From Bradyrhizobium sp. CCGE-LA001 (lineage in GTDB: Bacteria; Pseudomonadota; Alphaproteobacteria; Rhizobiales; Xanthobacteraceae): 64,000 bases of DNA. The stretch covers positions 1,915,501-1,979,500 of the forward strand of contig NZ_CP013949.1 in the NCBI RefSeq assembly GCF_000296215.2, written 5' to 3'. The translations under genes and the position numbers were made by a program. This document shows positions 1 through 8,669 of this stretch, one piece after another (within the stretch, counting starts at the first letter, position 1; every line of letters begins with the position of its first letter). The notes beneath the pieces were generated by a model. It saw only the letters and a program-made list of their open reading frames with translations, ran no database searches and was not told the DNA's origin.

Positions 1-4
1 AAAC

Positions 5-103
5 TTAGACGCCGAGCCCGCGCGCGACGAGCGTGATCACGACCGTCAGGATGGCGCCCCAGACCATGCTCAGCGTCATGGTCAGGACGGTCGTGGTGAC
101 CAC
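5..103 (-). CDS. Candidate 32-aa membrane microprotein
   Basis: A short reading frame starts at a GTG preceded by an AAGGAAA ribosome-binding site and encodes a peptide that is almost entirely one hydrophobic segment (ending TLVARGLGV). It lies 31 nt after the stop of another tiny single-span protein and closes a leftward run of small genes. No family is recognised. The start is uncertain because the frame is open further upstream; GTG was chosen for its Shine-Dalgarno spacing. It could be a chance frame. Confidence 0.4.
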   Translation of the reverse strand: MVTTTVLTMTLSMVWGAILTVVITLVARGLGV

Positions 104-134
104 GTGCTCGAGATTTCCTTTCAGGAGCTGCACG

Positions 135-224
135 CTACTTGTCCGCACGCGGCGCGCCGAGGCGCATGCCGAGCAGCAATGCACCTGCCAGCGCAACCAG
201 GATGGCGATCTTGATCTCGATCAT
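135..224 (-). CDS. Candidate 29-aa single-span membrane microprotein
   Basis: The ATG overlaps the stop codon of the 73-aa gene upstream (ATGA arrangement), which is typical of translational coupling. The product is a charged start (MIEIK) followed by a hydrophobic helix of about 17 residues and a short basic tail (RLGAPRADK). The size and topology resemble small membrane subunits or regulators, but no family is recognised. Confidence 0.45.
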   Translation of the reverse strand: MIEIKIAILVALAGALLLGMRLGAPRADK

Positions 225-442
225 GTCCGCGACCTCATGATCATGCGCGCGAGCAGCCGCCTCGCTCCGACCCAGAGCCCGGCGCTGTTGCGTCCGATGA
301 AGAACGCGGGAATGGCGGCGCGGCGGACCTCGGGGTCGAGCGGCTTGAGCGTCGCCGATGGCGACCTTGGCCCGGACCGGCGGTGCGCAGCTTGAAGAGC
401 GATCGCGGCCATGGCGGCCTCCTCACACATCTGCAAGGTCAT
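221..442 (-). CDS. Hypothetical 73-aa protein with FFIGRN motif
   Basis: The ATG follows an AGAGAGG ribosome-binding site. Residues 48-58 read FFIGRNSAGLW, matching the VFIGRNRRGQW stretch of the 80-aa protein at 2139-2381, so the two seem to belong to one family of small rhizobial proteins. In the longer relative a GGLF segment and an acidic tail follow; here the protein ends soon after the shared motif with a basic tail, so it may be a shortened member. It is coupled by ATGA overlap to the microprotein downstream. Function unknown. Confidence 0.6.
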   Translation of the reverse strand: MTLQMCEEAAMAAIALQAAHRRSGPRSPSATLKPLDPEVRRAAIPAFFIGRNSAGLWVGARRLLARMIMRSRT

Positions 443-459
443 GGTGGCCTCTCTGCCGG

Positions 460-648
460 TCAGGTTTGGAGCCGCCAGACATGGATCGCGGTCTTGAGCG
501 CGATCAGTGCGGTGAGCACGCTGCCCATCGAGAGCAAGGTCAGCGCTTGCAGCGCGATACGCTGGAGCCCCGCCTTGTATACCTCCGACATGCGCGCCGG
601 GCGTTCGGCCTGGAAGGGCCGGTCAATGTCATGTGTCAGGATCGACAT
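460..648 (-). CDS. Hypothetical 62-aa single-span membrane protein
   Basis: Start ATG at 648 was chosen because GAGGA lies just upstream; an upstream in-frame ATG would add an Arg/Gly-rich stretch with no ribosome-binding site. An amphipathic N-terminal half (about 30 residues) is followed by one hydrophobic helix at about residues 33-52 and a short tail ending HVWRLQT. It sits 17 nt upstream of the 73-aa gene, so the two are probably co-transcribed. No known family. Confidence 0.55.
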   Translation of the reverse strand: MSILTHDIDRPFQAERPARMSEVYKAGLQRIALQALTLLSMGSVLTALIALKTAIHVWRLQT

Positions 649-760
649 TGTGGGAGTCCTCGTTCCTGGTGCGGCGCGACCGCCGCTCCAACCAGCCACT
701 CATGATGTCCATGGCTGCGTAGGATTGCGAGATGGACGCCGGGGCGCCGGTATAGGAATG

Positions 761-1159
761 TCATAAAGATGCAGACGCTCGCGATGGCAGTCCCCTGAAG
801 AGATCGGGGCGCTGCTTCGGCCGAACGGCCGTAGACGGCGCCGGATCGGACTGCGCAAGCCCGATCGCCGCCGCGAAGGCGAGCCGCAGTCGCGGCTCCT
901 CGATCTGCTTGCAAAAGCATTCCAGCGTTGCATCCGCGCCCTGGAGCTGCCCGCCGATGGCCGCGCAGAGCCGCGAGCTGGTTCGCCGGAAGAAGTGGAG
1001 CGTGTCGTCGGCGCTTCGCCGCCCGCCGAGGCGGTCGAGCTCCGCCGCGATTGCTGCAATGTTGAGCCTGTCGGCCTGATCCAGCGTCACGGCAAAGCGC
1101 AGCAGTGCCAGCTGCCAGGCGCGGAGCAGCCTGTGGGATTCGTCGGTCGATGTCGGCAT
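761..1159 (-). CDS. Hypothetical 132-aa helical protein
   Basis: The product is rich in Ala, Leu and Arg and is predicted by eye to be largely alpha-helical, without a signal peptide or membrane span; the last 30 residues are Pro/Arg/Ser-rich and probably disordered. It starts 25 nt after the stop of the DapA-like gene and is likely in the same transcript. I do not recognise a family. Confidence 0.6.
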   Translation of the reverse strand: MPTSTDESHRLLRAWQLALLRFAVTLDQADRLNIAAIAAELDRLGGRRSADDTLHFFRRTSSRLCAAIGGQLQGADATLECFCKQIEEPRLRLAFAAAIGLAQSDPAPSTAVRPKQRPDLFRGLPSRASASL

Positions 1160-1184
1160 GGGATGTCCTGAGAGCCTTGACGCG

Positions 1185-2102
1185 TCAGGCCCCGACGCCG
1201 TCGATCCGTTCTTCGTCGGCGATCGCAGCGAAGGCGCGTACCACCTCCCTCTGCGCGGTGGCGTCCAGCGGCACGATCGGAAGCCGGGTCGCGGCGGACA
1301 TCAGGCCAAGCACGCTCAGGGCGTATTTGAGGGCCGCCGGGCTTTCCCGGGACAGGCAGCCGATCAGAGGCATCAGCCGCTTGTCGAGATATCGCGCCGA
1401 TTGCATGCGGCCCTGCCTGATCTGCGAGAAGATCGTGCGGCAGAGATCCGGCGCGATGTTGGCGACCTCCGAGATCGCGCCATCGCCACCGTCCGCCATG
1501 AAGCCGAAGGCGGTGGTGTCGTCGCCGGACAGAATGCGAAAATTGGCCGGCAGGTGCCGGGCAAGGCGCATCGGCCGGATCATGTCGCCGCTGCCGTCAC
1601 ATAGGCCGACGAATTGGCGGGACTCGACCAGACGCAGCAGCGTCTCGTCGGCGAGCGGCCGCAGCGTGCGGGAGGGAATGTCGTGCAGGATCACAGGCAA
1701 GCCGATCGCGCCAGCAATCGCCCGGAAATGCGCGAGCATGCCCTCCTGCATCGGCTTGTTATAGGCCGGGACCACCGACATGACGGCATAGGCACCGGCG
1801 GCCTCCGCGCGCCGCGCGAGCTCGATGGCGCGGCTTGTCGCGTTGGAAACCGCGCCTGCGATGACGCGTACGCGGCCGCGTGCGACATCGACCGCAGTGC
1901 GAATGACGAGCTCCTGCTCGGCCGGAGAGAGCGTCGGCGCCTCGCCGGCCGTCTCGCAGACCACGACGGCGGGAGCGCCGGCCGCGACCTGCCGCTCGCA
2001 CAATGCGGCGAACGCCTTGAGATCGATCGCATCGGCCGCGTCGAATGGCGTCGGCAGCTCCGGAATGAATCCGGTGAACCAGGCGGAGGGTGGGATGAAC
2101 AT
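1185..2102 (-). CDS. DapA-family protein lacking the Schiff-base lysine
   Basis: The 305-aa protein has the TIM-barrel signature of the dihydrodipicolinate synthase/N-acetylneuraminate lyase family: GEAPTLS near residue 55, PAYNKPMQEG near 112-121, then the barrel strand LPVILHDIPSR and the segment FVGLCDGSGD. In active DapA the last two read roughly LPIILYNVPGR and IVGIKDSSGD. Here the catalytic Tyr is His140 and the Schiff-base Lys is Cys168, so lyase or aldolase chemistry by the usual route is not expected. The GTTGE loop is also altered (ETAGE). It sits in a run of small unknown proteins rather than lysine genes. It is probably a non-catalytic or repurposed paralogue (inference). Confidence 0.85.
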   Translation of the reverse strand: MFIPPSAWFTGFIPELPTPFDAADAIDLKAFAALCERQVAAGAPAVVVCETAGEAPTLSPAEQELVIRTAVDVARGRVRVIAGAVSNATSRAIELARRAEAAGAYAVMSVVPAYNKPMQEGMLAHFRAIAGAIGLPVILHDIPSRTLRPLADETLLRLVESRQFVGLCDGSGDMIRPMRLARHLPANFRILSGDDTTAFGFMADGGDGAISEVANIAPDLCRTIFSQIRQGRMQSARYLDKRLMPLIGCLSRESPAALKYALSVLGLMSAATRLPIVPLDATAQREVVRAFAAIADEERIDGVGA

Positions 2103-2138
2103 GGTGCTTCGCGGGAAGTTGCCGGCTCAGGCTGCGCG

Positions 2139-2381
2139 CTACGCGACGGTGATATCGGGAGTCTTTCCCATGTCGAGCTCAATCTCGCGCGGCAGCTCGA
2201 CGATGGTCTCGGGATGCTGCCCATTCTCGAACAGCGCATATTTGATCGCCTGCGCGCGGCTGACGAACAGGCCGCCATAGAGGCCGTTCTGTTCCTGGAC
2301 GACCCATTGTCCCCGGCGATTCCTGCCGATGAAGACGATGGTCGAAAGCGAGCTGCACGAGGGAGGTTCGACGAGTTTCAC
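2139..2381 (-). CDS. Hypothetical 80-aa protein with VFIGRN motif
   Basis: A GTG start is chosen because AGAAGGA lies 9 nt upstream; an in-frame upstream ATG (2405) has no such site. The protein carries VFIGRNRRGQWVV, then GGLFVSRAQAIKYA and an acidic C-terminus. It resembles the small rhizobial proteins that start with an IGRN(x)xGxWV stretch and whose role is unknown. It precedes the DapA-like gene by 36 nt. The related 73-aa protein at 221-442 suggests duplication within this cluster. Confidence 0.65.
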   Translation of the reverse strand: MKLVEPPSCSSLSTIVFIGRNRRGQWVVQEQNGLYGGLFVSRAQAIKYALFENGQHPETIVELPREIELDMGKTPDITVA

Positions 2382-2514
2382 GAGAGTATTCCTTCTGAAC
2401 GACACCGGCTCGGGACGCTTGTCCCTGCCGGCGCGCTCAATATCCTCAGTCGCGAATATGATTTCGAGGGCGGCTGCGCGGCGATCTCATAGGAAGATCA
2501 TAAAGCCGAAACGA

Positions 2515-2794
2515 TCACGCCAGCTCGGCGACGCTGTGAACCAGCGCAAACAGTGCGCCGAAGGCAACGCACTCGTCCCAATGATTGAGCGAACTCTTGA
2601 ACAGGGGCTCGCGCCTGACGAGGGCCGCGAGCGCGCAAAGGATGATGAAACATCCAGAGCAGGACGGCGAGGCTCTGGCCGAAGCCGACGCCGCCGAATG
2701 CAGCGAAGCCGATGAGCAGTGCGGCGCGGACCGCGAAACGTGCGATCACCCGCGCCGGATTCAGCGTGCGCGGCATGTCGGGAGCTTGCGACAC
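2515..2794 (-). pseudogene. Small membrane-protein gene with apparent +1 frameshift
   Basis: From a GTG at 2794 (or ATG at 2776) the frame encodes a plausible membrane protein up to LAVLLWMF at about 2650, after which the same frame becomes Arg/Pro-rich and runs to 2498. In the neighbouring frame the continuation is hydrophobic and ordered: ILCALAALVRREPLF, then KSSLNHWDECVAFGALF and a stop at 2515. Removing one T from the TTT run (AAA on the + strand, 2648-2650) joins the halves into a protein of about 92 aa with two or three membrane helices. This may be a true mutation, a sequencing error or, less likely, slippage. Confidence 0.6.
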
Positions 2795-2816
2795 GGCATC
2801 GATCCGTCAGGCTGCT

Positions 2817-3275
2817 CTAGCTGAAATTGTCGCAGGCGAGGGGCTCGTAGAGCGGGTCCAGGACAGACGGTACGCTTGGCCGCGGCGTGTCCGCAGCCAA
2901 GGCCCGGACCTCGATGAAGGCCGATAGCAAGGCCAGCGCGAGATCGGCGTGCCGCGCCTCGACTGCAGCGTCCAGCCAGTCCGGCAGCTCACGTTCGCGC
3001 GACAGCGCACAATGCCACTCGCCCTCGTCATAGACGATGCGGCGGGCCTGCCACATCGGCAATTCGAGCTCCACCAGCGCCAGCGCCGCATCGACCCAGG
3101 CCTCGGCGTCGATCAGGCGCATGATACGGCCGGTGCGCTCGCTCTGGCCCAGCAAAGGAAGGCGTCGGCAGGCGTGCGCGATGATGTCGAGCATCAACGG
3201 CCGCGTCGGCGCCGGTGCAGCGCGAAGCCGCTGGCTGAGGGATGGTGGGTCGAGGCGTCGGAGAGCGGCGGTCAT
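2817..3275 (-). CDS. Hypothetical 152-aa protein
   Basis: The start at 3275 has a strong AGGAGG ribosome-binding site; the frame is open further upstream but without a comparable site. The product is Leu/Ala/Arg-rich and mostly helical, with a segment DIIAHACRRLPLLGQSERT and a cluster of Trp, Asp and Glu residues in the middle; there is no signal peptide or membrane span. The stop lies 22 nt before the start of the frameshifted membrane gene. No family is recognised; the gene is likely the head of the leftward cluster. Confidence 0.65.
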   Translation of the reverse strand: MTAALRRLDPPSLSQRLRAAPAPTRPLMLDIIAHACRRLPLLGQSERTGRIMRLIDAEAWVDAALALVELELPMWQARRIVYDEGEWHCALSRERELPDWLDAAVEARHADLALALLSAFIEVRALAADTPRPSVPSVLDPLYEPLACDNFS

Positions 3276-3778
3276 GTCAGGCCTCCTGGGATTGGCGTCG
3301 GTCAGTCGGCCGGCATGGCCAAGATGATCAGGAGGGCATTTGAAAGCGAGATGAGGATCAGGCGAGAAATATAGGGATTGCATAAATGCGCGGCGCCTTG
3401 CGATTGCGCGCGTCGGATCCTCGGCCGTCGTTTCCGCCGAAGGTGGAGACTTATAAAGACAGGGCATTTTGAGAAGACCTCGGCCACGGCTTGCCGTAAC
3501 AGCAGTCGAGAGAACGATAGTGGAATGCGTCCCCGCGTGCCTGCCGGGAATGACGGCTGAAGGTTGGGCCCTGGTGCCGGCGACGCGCGCCGGCCTTTAT
3601 GGAATTCCTATAACGTCGCCATAGGCCTCATCTCGAAAACCTATGGGCGGGGTGGCACCTGATCGCGATCAAGTTCCCGATCGGGAGAGGCGCGCATTGC
3701 GTTCGCGCGCAGCAGGCCGCCCGCCGGGATCGAGAGACGGCTTATGCCGGATACCGTCTCGCATTGAGGAGTATCGCC
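3276..3778. other. Intergenic region upstream of kdp with dyads
   Basis: These 503 bases separate the leftward small-gene cluster from the rightward kdp cluster and hold no convincing gene. They contain a strong GC hairpin (3576-3594, stem GCCGGCG/CGCCGGC), a GGAATTCC-centred palindrome (about 3597-3611) and an inverted repeat CCATAGG/CCTATGG (3619-3625 and 3640-3646). The last two are the best candidates for operator or promoter elements of the kdp cluster. Confidence 0.5.
3597..3646 (+). promoter_or_regulatory. Candidate kdp operator region (two dyads)
   Basis: TATGGAATTCCTATA and the 7-bp inverted repeat CCATAGG-N14-CCTATGG lie 130-180 nt upstream of the first kdp-cluster start. Dyads in this position could bind a dimeric response regulator such as KdpE, which is encoded in the cluster, but no KdpE consensus was confirmed. 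Confidence 0.3.
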
Positions 3779-3862
3779 ATGATGGACATTCTGATGCTGG
3801 CGCTGGGCTTTGGCTTCTTTGCCCTTGCGATCGGCTACACCTACGCCTGCGAACGGCTGTGA
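3779..3862 (+). CDS. 27-aa membrane microprotein at the head of kdp
   Basis: An ATG preceded by GAGGAG encodes MMDILMLALGFGFFALAIG followed by YTYACERL: one hydrophobic helix with a short charged tail. It starts 12 nt before kdpF, is similar in size and topology to KdpF, and so may be a second small lipid- or subunit-like stabiliser of the KdpFABC complex (inference). It is too short for automatic gene callers and may often be missed. Confidence 0.6.
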   Translation: MMDILMLALGFGFFALAIGYTYACERL

Positions 3863-3873
3863 CGGAGCGGATC

Positions 3874-3963
3874 ATGATCTTCGATTATGCGCTCGCGGGC
3901 GCCGTCTCGTTCGGCCTCCTGGTTTATCTCACCTACGCGCTGCTGCGGCCCGAGCGGTTCTGA
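3874..3963 (+). CDS. kdpF: K+-transporting ATPase subunit KdpF
   Basis: The 29-aa product MIFDYALAGAVSFGLLVYL... with tail YALLRPERF has the classic KdpF form: a single membrane helix ending in a (L)LRPE(R/K)F motif. KdpF is a small stabilising subunit of the KdpFABC potassium pump in the inner membrane. Order and spacing before kdpA are as in other bacteria. Confidence 0.9.
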   Translation: MIFDYALAGAVSFGLLVYLTYALLRPERF

Positions 3964-3966
3964 CCC

Positions 3967-4071
3967 GTGCTGCTGCTCGCAAAATTGCTGCTGGCCGACG
4001 CCGCGCTCGTCGCTGGCCTGCTTGCGCTGCTCCTGCCGCTCCTGCGCCGGACACAATGCCTGAAGGGTTAA
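3967..4071 (+). CDS. Possible 34-aa hydrophobic peptide between kdpF and kdpA
   Basis: A GTG three bases after the kdpF stop opens a frame coding for a Leu/Ala-rich helix and the tail RRTQCLKG, ending 4 nt before the kdpA start. There is no clear ribosome-binding site, but coupling to kdpF termination is possible. It may be only a leader sequence carrying the kdpA ribosome-binding site (AAGGG). Confidence 0.3.
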   Translation: MLLLAKLLLADAALVAGLLALLLPLLRRTQCLKG

Positions 4072-4075
4072 TGCC

Positions 4076-5779
4076 ATGACTGTGATCGGTTGGCTCCAGA
4101 TCATTCTTTTTTGCGTCATCATCGTCGCGCTGACCAAGCCGCTCGGCTGGTACATGACGCGCGTATTTAGCGGCGAGCGGACGTTTCTGTCGCCGGTGCT
4201 GCGTCCGATCGAGGCCGGCTTCTACTGGATTTCCGGTGTCGACGAGAAGCGCGAGCAGCATTGGCTGACCTACACGGTCGCCATGCTGCTGTTCCATGTC
4301 GGCGGCTTCCTCATCATCTACGGCGTGATGCGCTTGCAGGCGCTGCTGCCCTTCAATCCGGCCGGACAGGGCGCAGTCGCCCCGGATCTCTCCTTCAACA
4401 CGGCGATCTCCTTCCTCACCAACACCAACTGGCAGAATTACGGCGGCGAGAGCACGCTGTCCTATCTCGTTCAGATGCTCGGCTTGACGCACCAGAACTT
4501 CCTGTCGGCGGCGACCGGCATTGCACTGGCGGTGGCGCTGATCCGCGGCTTTTCGCGCGCATCGATGCGCACCGTCGGCAATTTCTGGGTCGACGTGACC
4601 CGCACCACGCTCTACGTGCTGCTGCCGATCTGCGTCGTCTACACGCTGTTCCTGGTCTGGCAGGGCATGCCGCAGACGCTCGGCGACTATGTCGAGGCCA
4701 CCACGCTGGAGGGCGCCAAGCAGACCATCGCAGTCGGCCCGGTCGCCTCCCAGGTCGCGATCAAGATGCTCGGCACCAATGGCGGCGGCTTCTTCAACGC
4801 CAATGCGGCACATCCGTTCGAGAATCCGACCGCGCTGTCGAACTTCGTGCAGATGCTCTCGATCTTCGCGCTCGGCGCCGCGCTGACCAACGTGTTCGGC
4901 CGCATGGTCGGCAACCAGCGCCAGGGCTGGGCGATCATGGCCGTGATGGGCGTGCTGTTCGTGGCCGGCGTCGCCATCACCTATTGGGCGGAAGCCAACG
5001 GCACCTCGACCATGCATGCGCTGGGCCTTGCCGGCGGCAACATGGAGGGCAAGGAGGTGCGCTTCGGCATCGTCGCATCCTCGCTGTTCGCCGTGATCAC
5101 CACCGCTGCGTCGTGCGGTGCAGTCAATGCCATGCATGACAGCTTCACCGCGCTCGGCGGCATGATCCCGCTCATCAACATGCAGCTCGGTGAGATCATC
5201 ATCGGCGGCGTCGGCGCCGGCCTCTATGGCATGCTGCTGTTCGTCGTGCTCGCGATCTTCGTCGCCGGCCTGATGGTTGGCCGCACGCCGGAATATGTCG
5301 GCAAGAAGATCGAGGCGCGCGAGGTCAAGATGGCGATGCTCGCGATCCTGGTGCTGCCGCTGATGTATCTCGGCTGGACCGCCGTCGGCGTGGTCTATCC
5401 GGCGGCGGTTGCCTCGATGGCGAACGCCGGGCCGCACGGTTTCACCGAGGTGCTCTACGCCTTCACCTCGGCGACCGGCAACAACGGCTCGGCCTTCGCA
5501 GGCCTCACCGGCAACACCCTGTTCTACAACCTCACTCTTGCCAGCGCGATGTTCGTCGGCCGGTTCTTCATGATCGTCCCGGCGATGGCGATCGCGGGGT
5601 CGCTCGCCGCCAAGAAATCCGTCCCGCCGTCGGCGGGCACGTTCCCGACCACGGGCGGGCTGTTCGTCGGCCTCGTCGTCGGCGTGATCCTGATCATCGG
5701 CGGCCTGACGTTCTTCCCGGCGCTCGCGCTCGGCCCGATCGTCGAGCACCTCGCGATGAACGCCGGCAACCTGTTCTGA
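4076..5779 (+). CDS. kdpA: K+-transporting ATPase subunit KdpA
   Basis: The 567-aa integral membrane protein binds and translocates potassium in the KdpFABC pump and belongs to the superfamily of K+ transporters. Selectivity-filter loops are visible: GTNGGGFFNANAAHPFENP around residues 230-250 and TSATGNNGSAFAGL around 460-475. About ten hydrophobic segments span the protein. Length matches the family. The ATG follows AAGGG at a good distance, and kdpB begins 18 nt downstream, so the genes are one operon. Confidence 0.98.
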   Translation: MTVIGWLQIILFCVIIVALTKPLGWYMTRVFSGERTFLSPVLRPIEAGFYWISGVDEKREQHWLTYTVAMLLFHVGGFLIIYGVMRLQALLPFNPAGQGAVAPDLSFNTAISFLTNTNWQNYGGESTLSYLVQMLGLTHQNFLSAATGIALAVALIRGFSRASMRTVGNFWVDVTRTTLYVLLPICVVYTLFLVWQGMPQTLGDYVEATTLEGAKQTIAVGPVASQVAIKMLGTNGGGFFNANAAHPFENPTALSNFVQMLSIFALGAALTNVFGRMVGNQRQGWAIMAVMGVLFVAGVAITYWAEANGTSTMHALGLAGGNMEGKEVRFGIVASSLFAVITTAASCGAVNAMHDSFTALGGMIPLINMQLGEIIIGGVGAGLYGMLLFVVLAIFVAGLMVGRTPEYVGKKIEAREVKMAMLAILVLPLMYLGWTAVGVVYPAAVASMANAGPHGFTEVLYAFTSATGNNGSAFAGLTGNTLFYNLTLASAMFVGRFFMIVPAMAIAGSLAAKKSVPPSAGTFPTTGGLFVGLVVGVILIIGGLTFFPALALGPIVEHLAMNAGNLF

Positions 5780-5797
5780 TTGTTTGGAGTGACCTCC

Positions 5798-7912
<2,115 letters not shown>

Positions 7913-7916
7913 ATTT

Positions 7917-8003
7917 GTCATTGCGAGCGAAGCGACGCAATCCAGAGATATCTCCGTGTTTGACAACCTGGATTGCTTCGTCGCTCCGCTCCTCGCAATG
8001 ACG
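7917..8003. repeat. Intergenic palindrome, family A, copy 1
   Basis: The element begins GTCATTGCGAGCGAAGCG and ends with the near-complement CTCGCAATGACG, with inner arms GCAATCCAG and CTGGATTGC. Two more copies lie at 12239-12325 and 49938-50024. This copy is inserted between kdpB and kdpC inside an operon, where it could form a long hairpin in the mRNA. Confidence 0.85.
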
Positions 8004-8023
8004 GGAGAAACTGGAGAAAGCAC

Positions 8024-8629
8024 ATGCTCAAACAAATCCGCCCCGCCATCGTCCTGCTGCTGGCGCTTACCGCCATCACCGGCCTTGCTTATCCGCTGGC
8101 GATGACCGCCATTGCCGGCACGCTGTTTCCCGTGCAGGCACAGGGCAGCCTCATCGAAAAAGACGGCAAGGTGGTCGGCTCTTCCCTGATCGGGCAGGAG
8201 TTCAAGGACGACAAATATTTCCACGGCCGCCCGTCGGCGACGGTTGCGCCGGACCCCAATGATTCGACCAAGACGGTGCCGGCGCCCTACAACGCCGCCA
8301 ACTCCGGCGGCTCCAATCTCGGCCCGACCAGCAAGGCGCTGGCCGACCGGCTGAAGGACGATGTGGACAAGCTGAAGGCGGAGAGCCCGAATGCCGCCGT
8401 GCCGGTCGACCTGGTGACGACGTCGGCCAGCGGCCTCGATCCCGACATCTCGCCGGAAGCGGCACAATTCCAGGTGCCGCGCGTGGCGAAGGCGCGCCAT
8501 ATGTCGGAGGAGCAGCTCAGGCAGCTTGTGACCGCCAACACTCAGGGGCGCCTGTTCGGCCTGCTCGGCGAACCCCGTGTTAACGTACTGGCGCTGAATC
8601 TCGCGCTCGATCAGGTCGCAGCGAAGTAG
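8024..8629 (+). CDS. kdpC: K+-transporting ATPase subunit KdpC
   Basis: The 201-aa protein has one N-terminal membrane helix (residues about 8-30) and a soluble periplasmic-side domain typical of KdpC, with GSxLIGQ (GSSLIGQEF) and the NSGGSNLGPT segment near residue 90. KdpC assists assembly and ATP binding of KdpB. The start at 8024 has GGAGAAAG upstream; the open frame before it runs through the repeat element and is not used. It is the last structural gene before the sensor kdpD. Confidence 0.97.
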   Translation: MLKQIRPAIVLLLALTAITGLAYPLAMTAIAGTLFPVQAQGSLIEKDGKVVGSSLIGQEFKDDKYFHGRPSATVAPDPNDSTKTVPAPYNAANSGGSNLGPTSKALADRLKDDVDKLKAESPNAAVPVDLVTTSASGLDPDISPEAAQFQVPRVAKARHMSEEQLRQLVTANTQGRLFGLLGEPRVNVLALNLALDQVAAK

Positions 8630-8669
8630 CGGTCTAGGCTCGCAGTCCACAGGTGACTATATTGGGACA

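Noticed and set aside
3302..3487. A small minus-strand frame ending LILISLSNALLIILAMPAD just before the 152-aa gene
   Set aside because: The end looks like a membrane helix, but there is no ribosome-binding site at any suitable start and the upstream part is Arg-rich.
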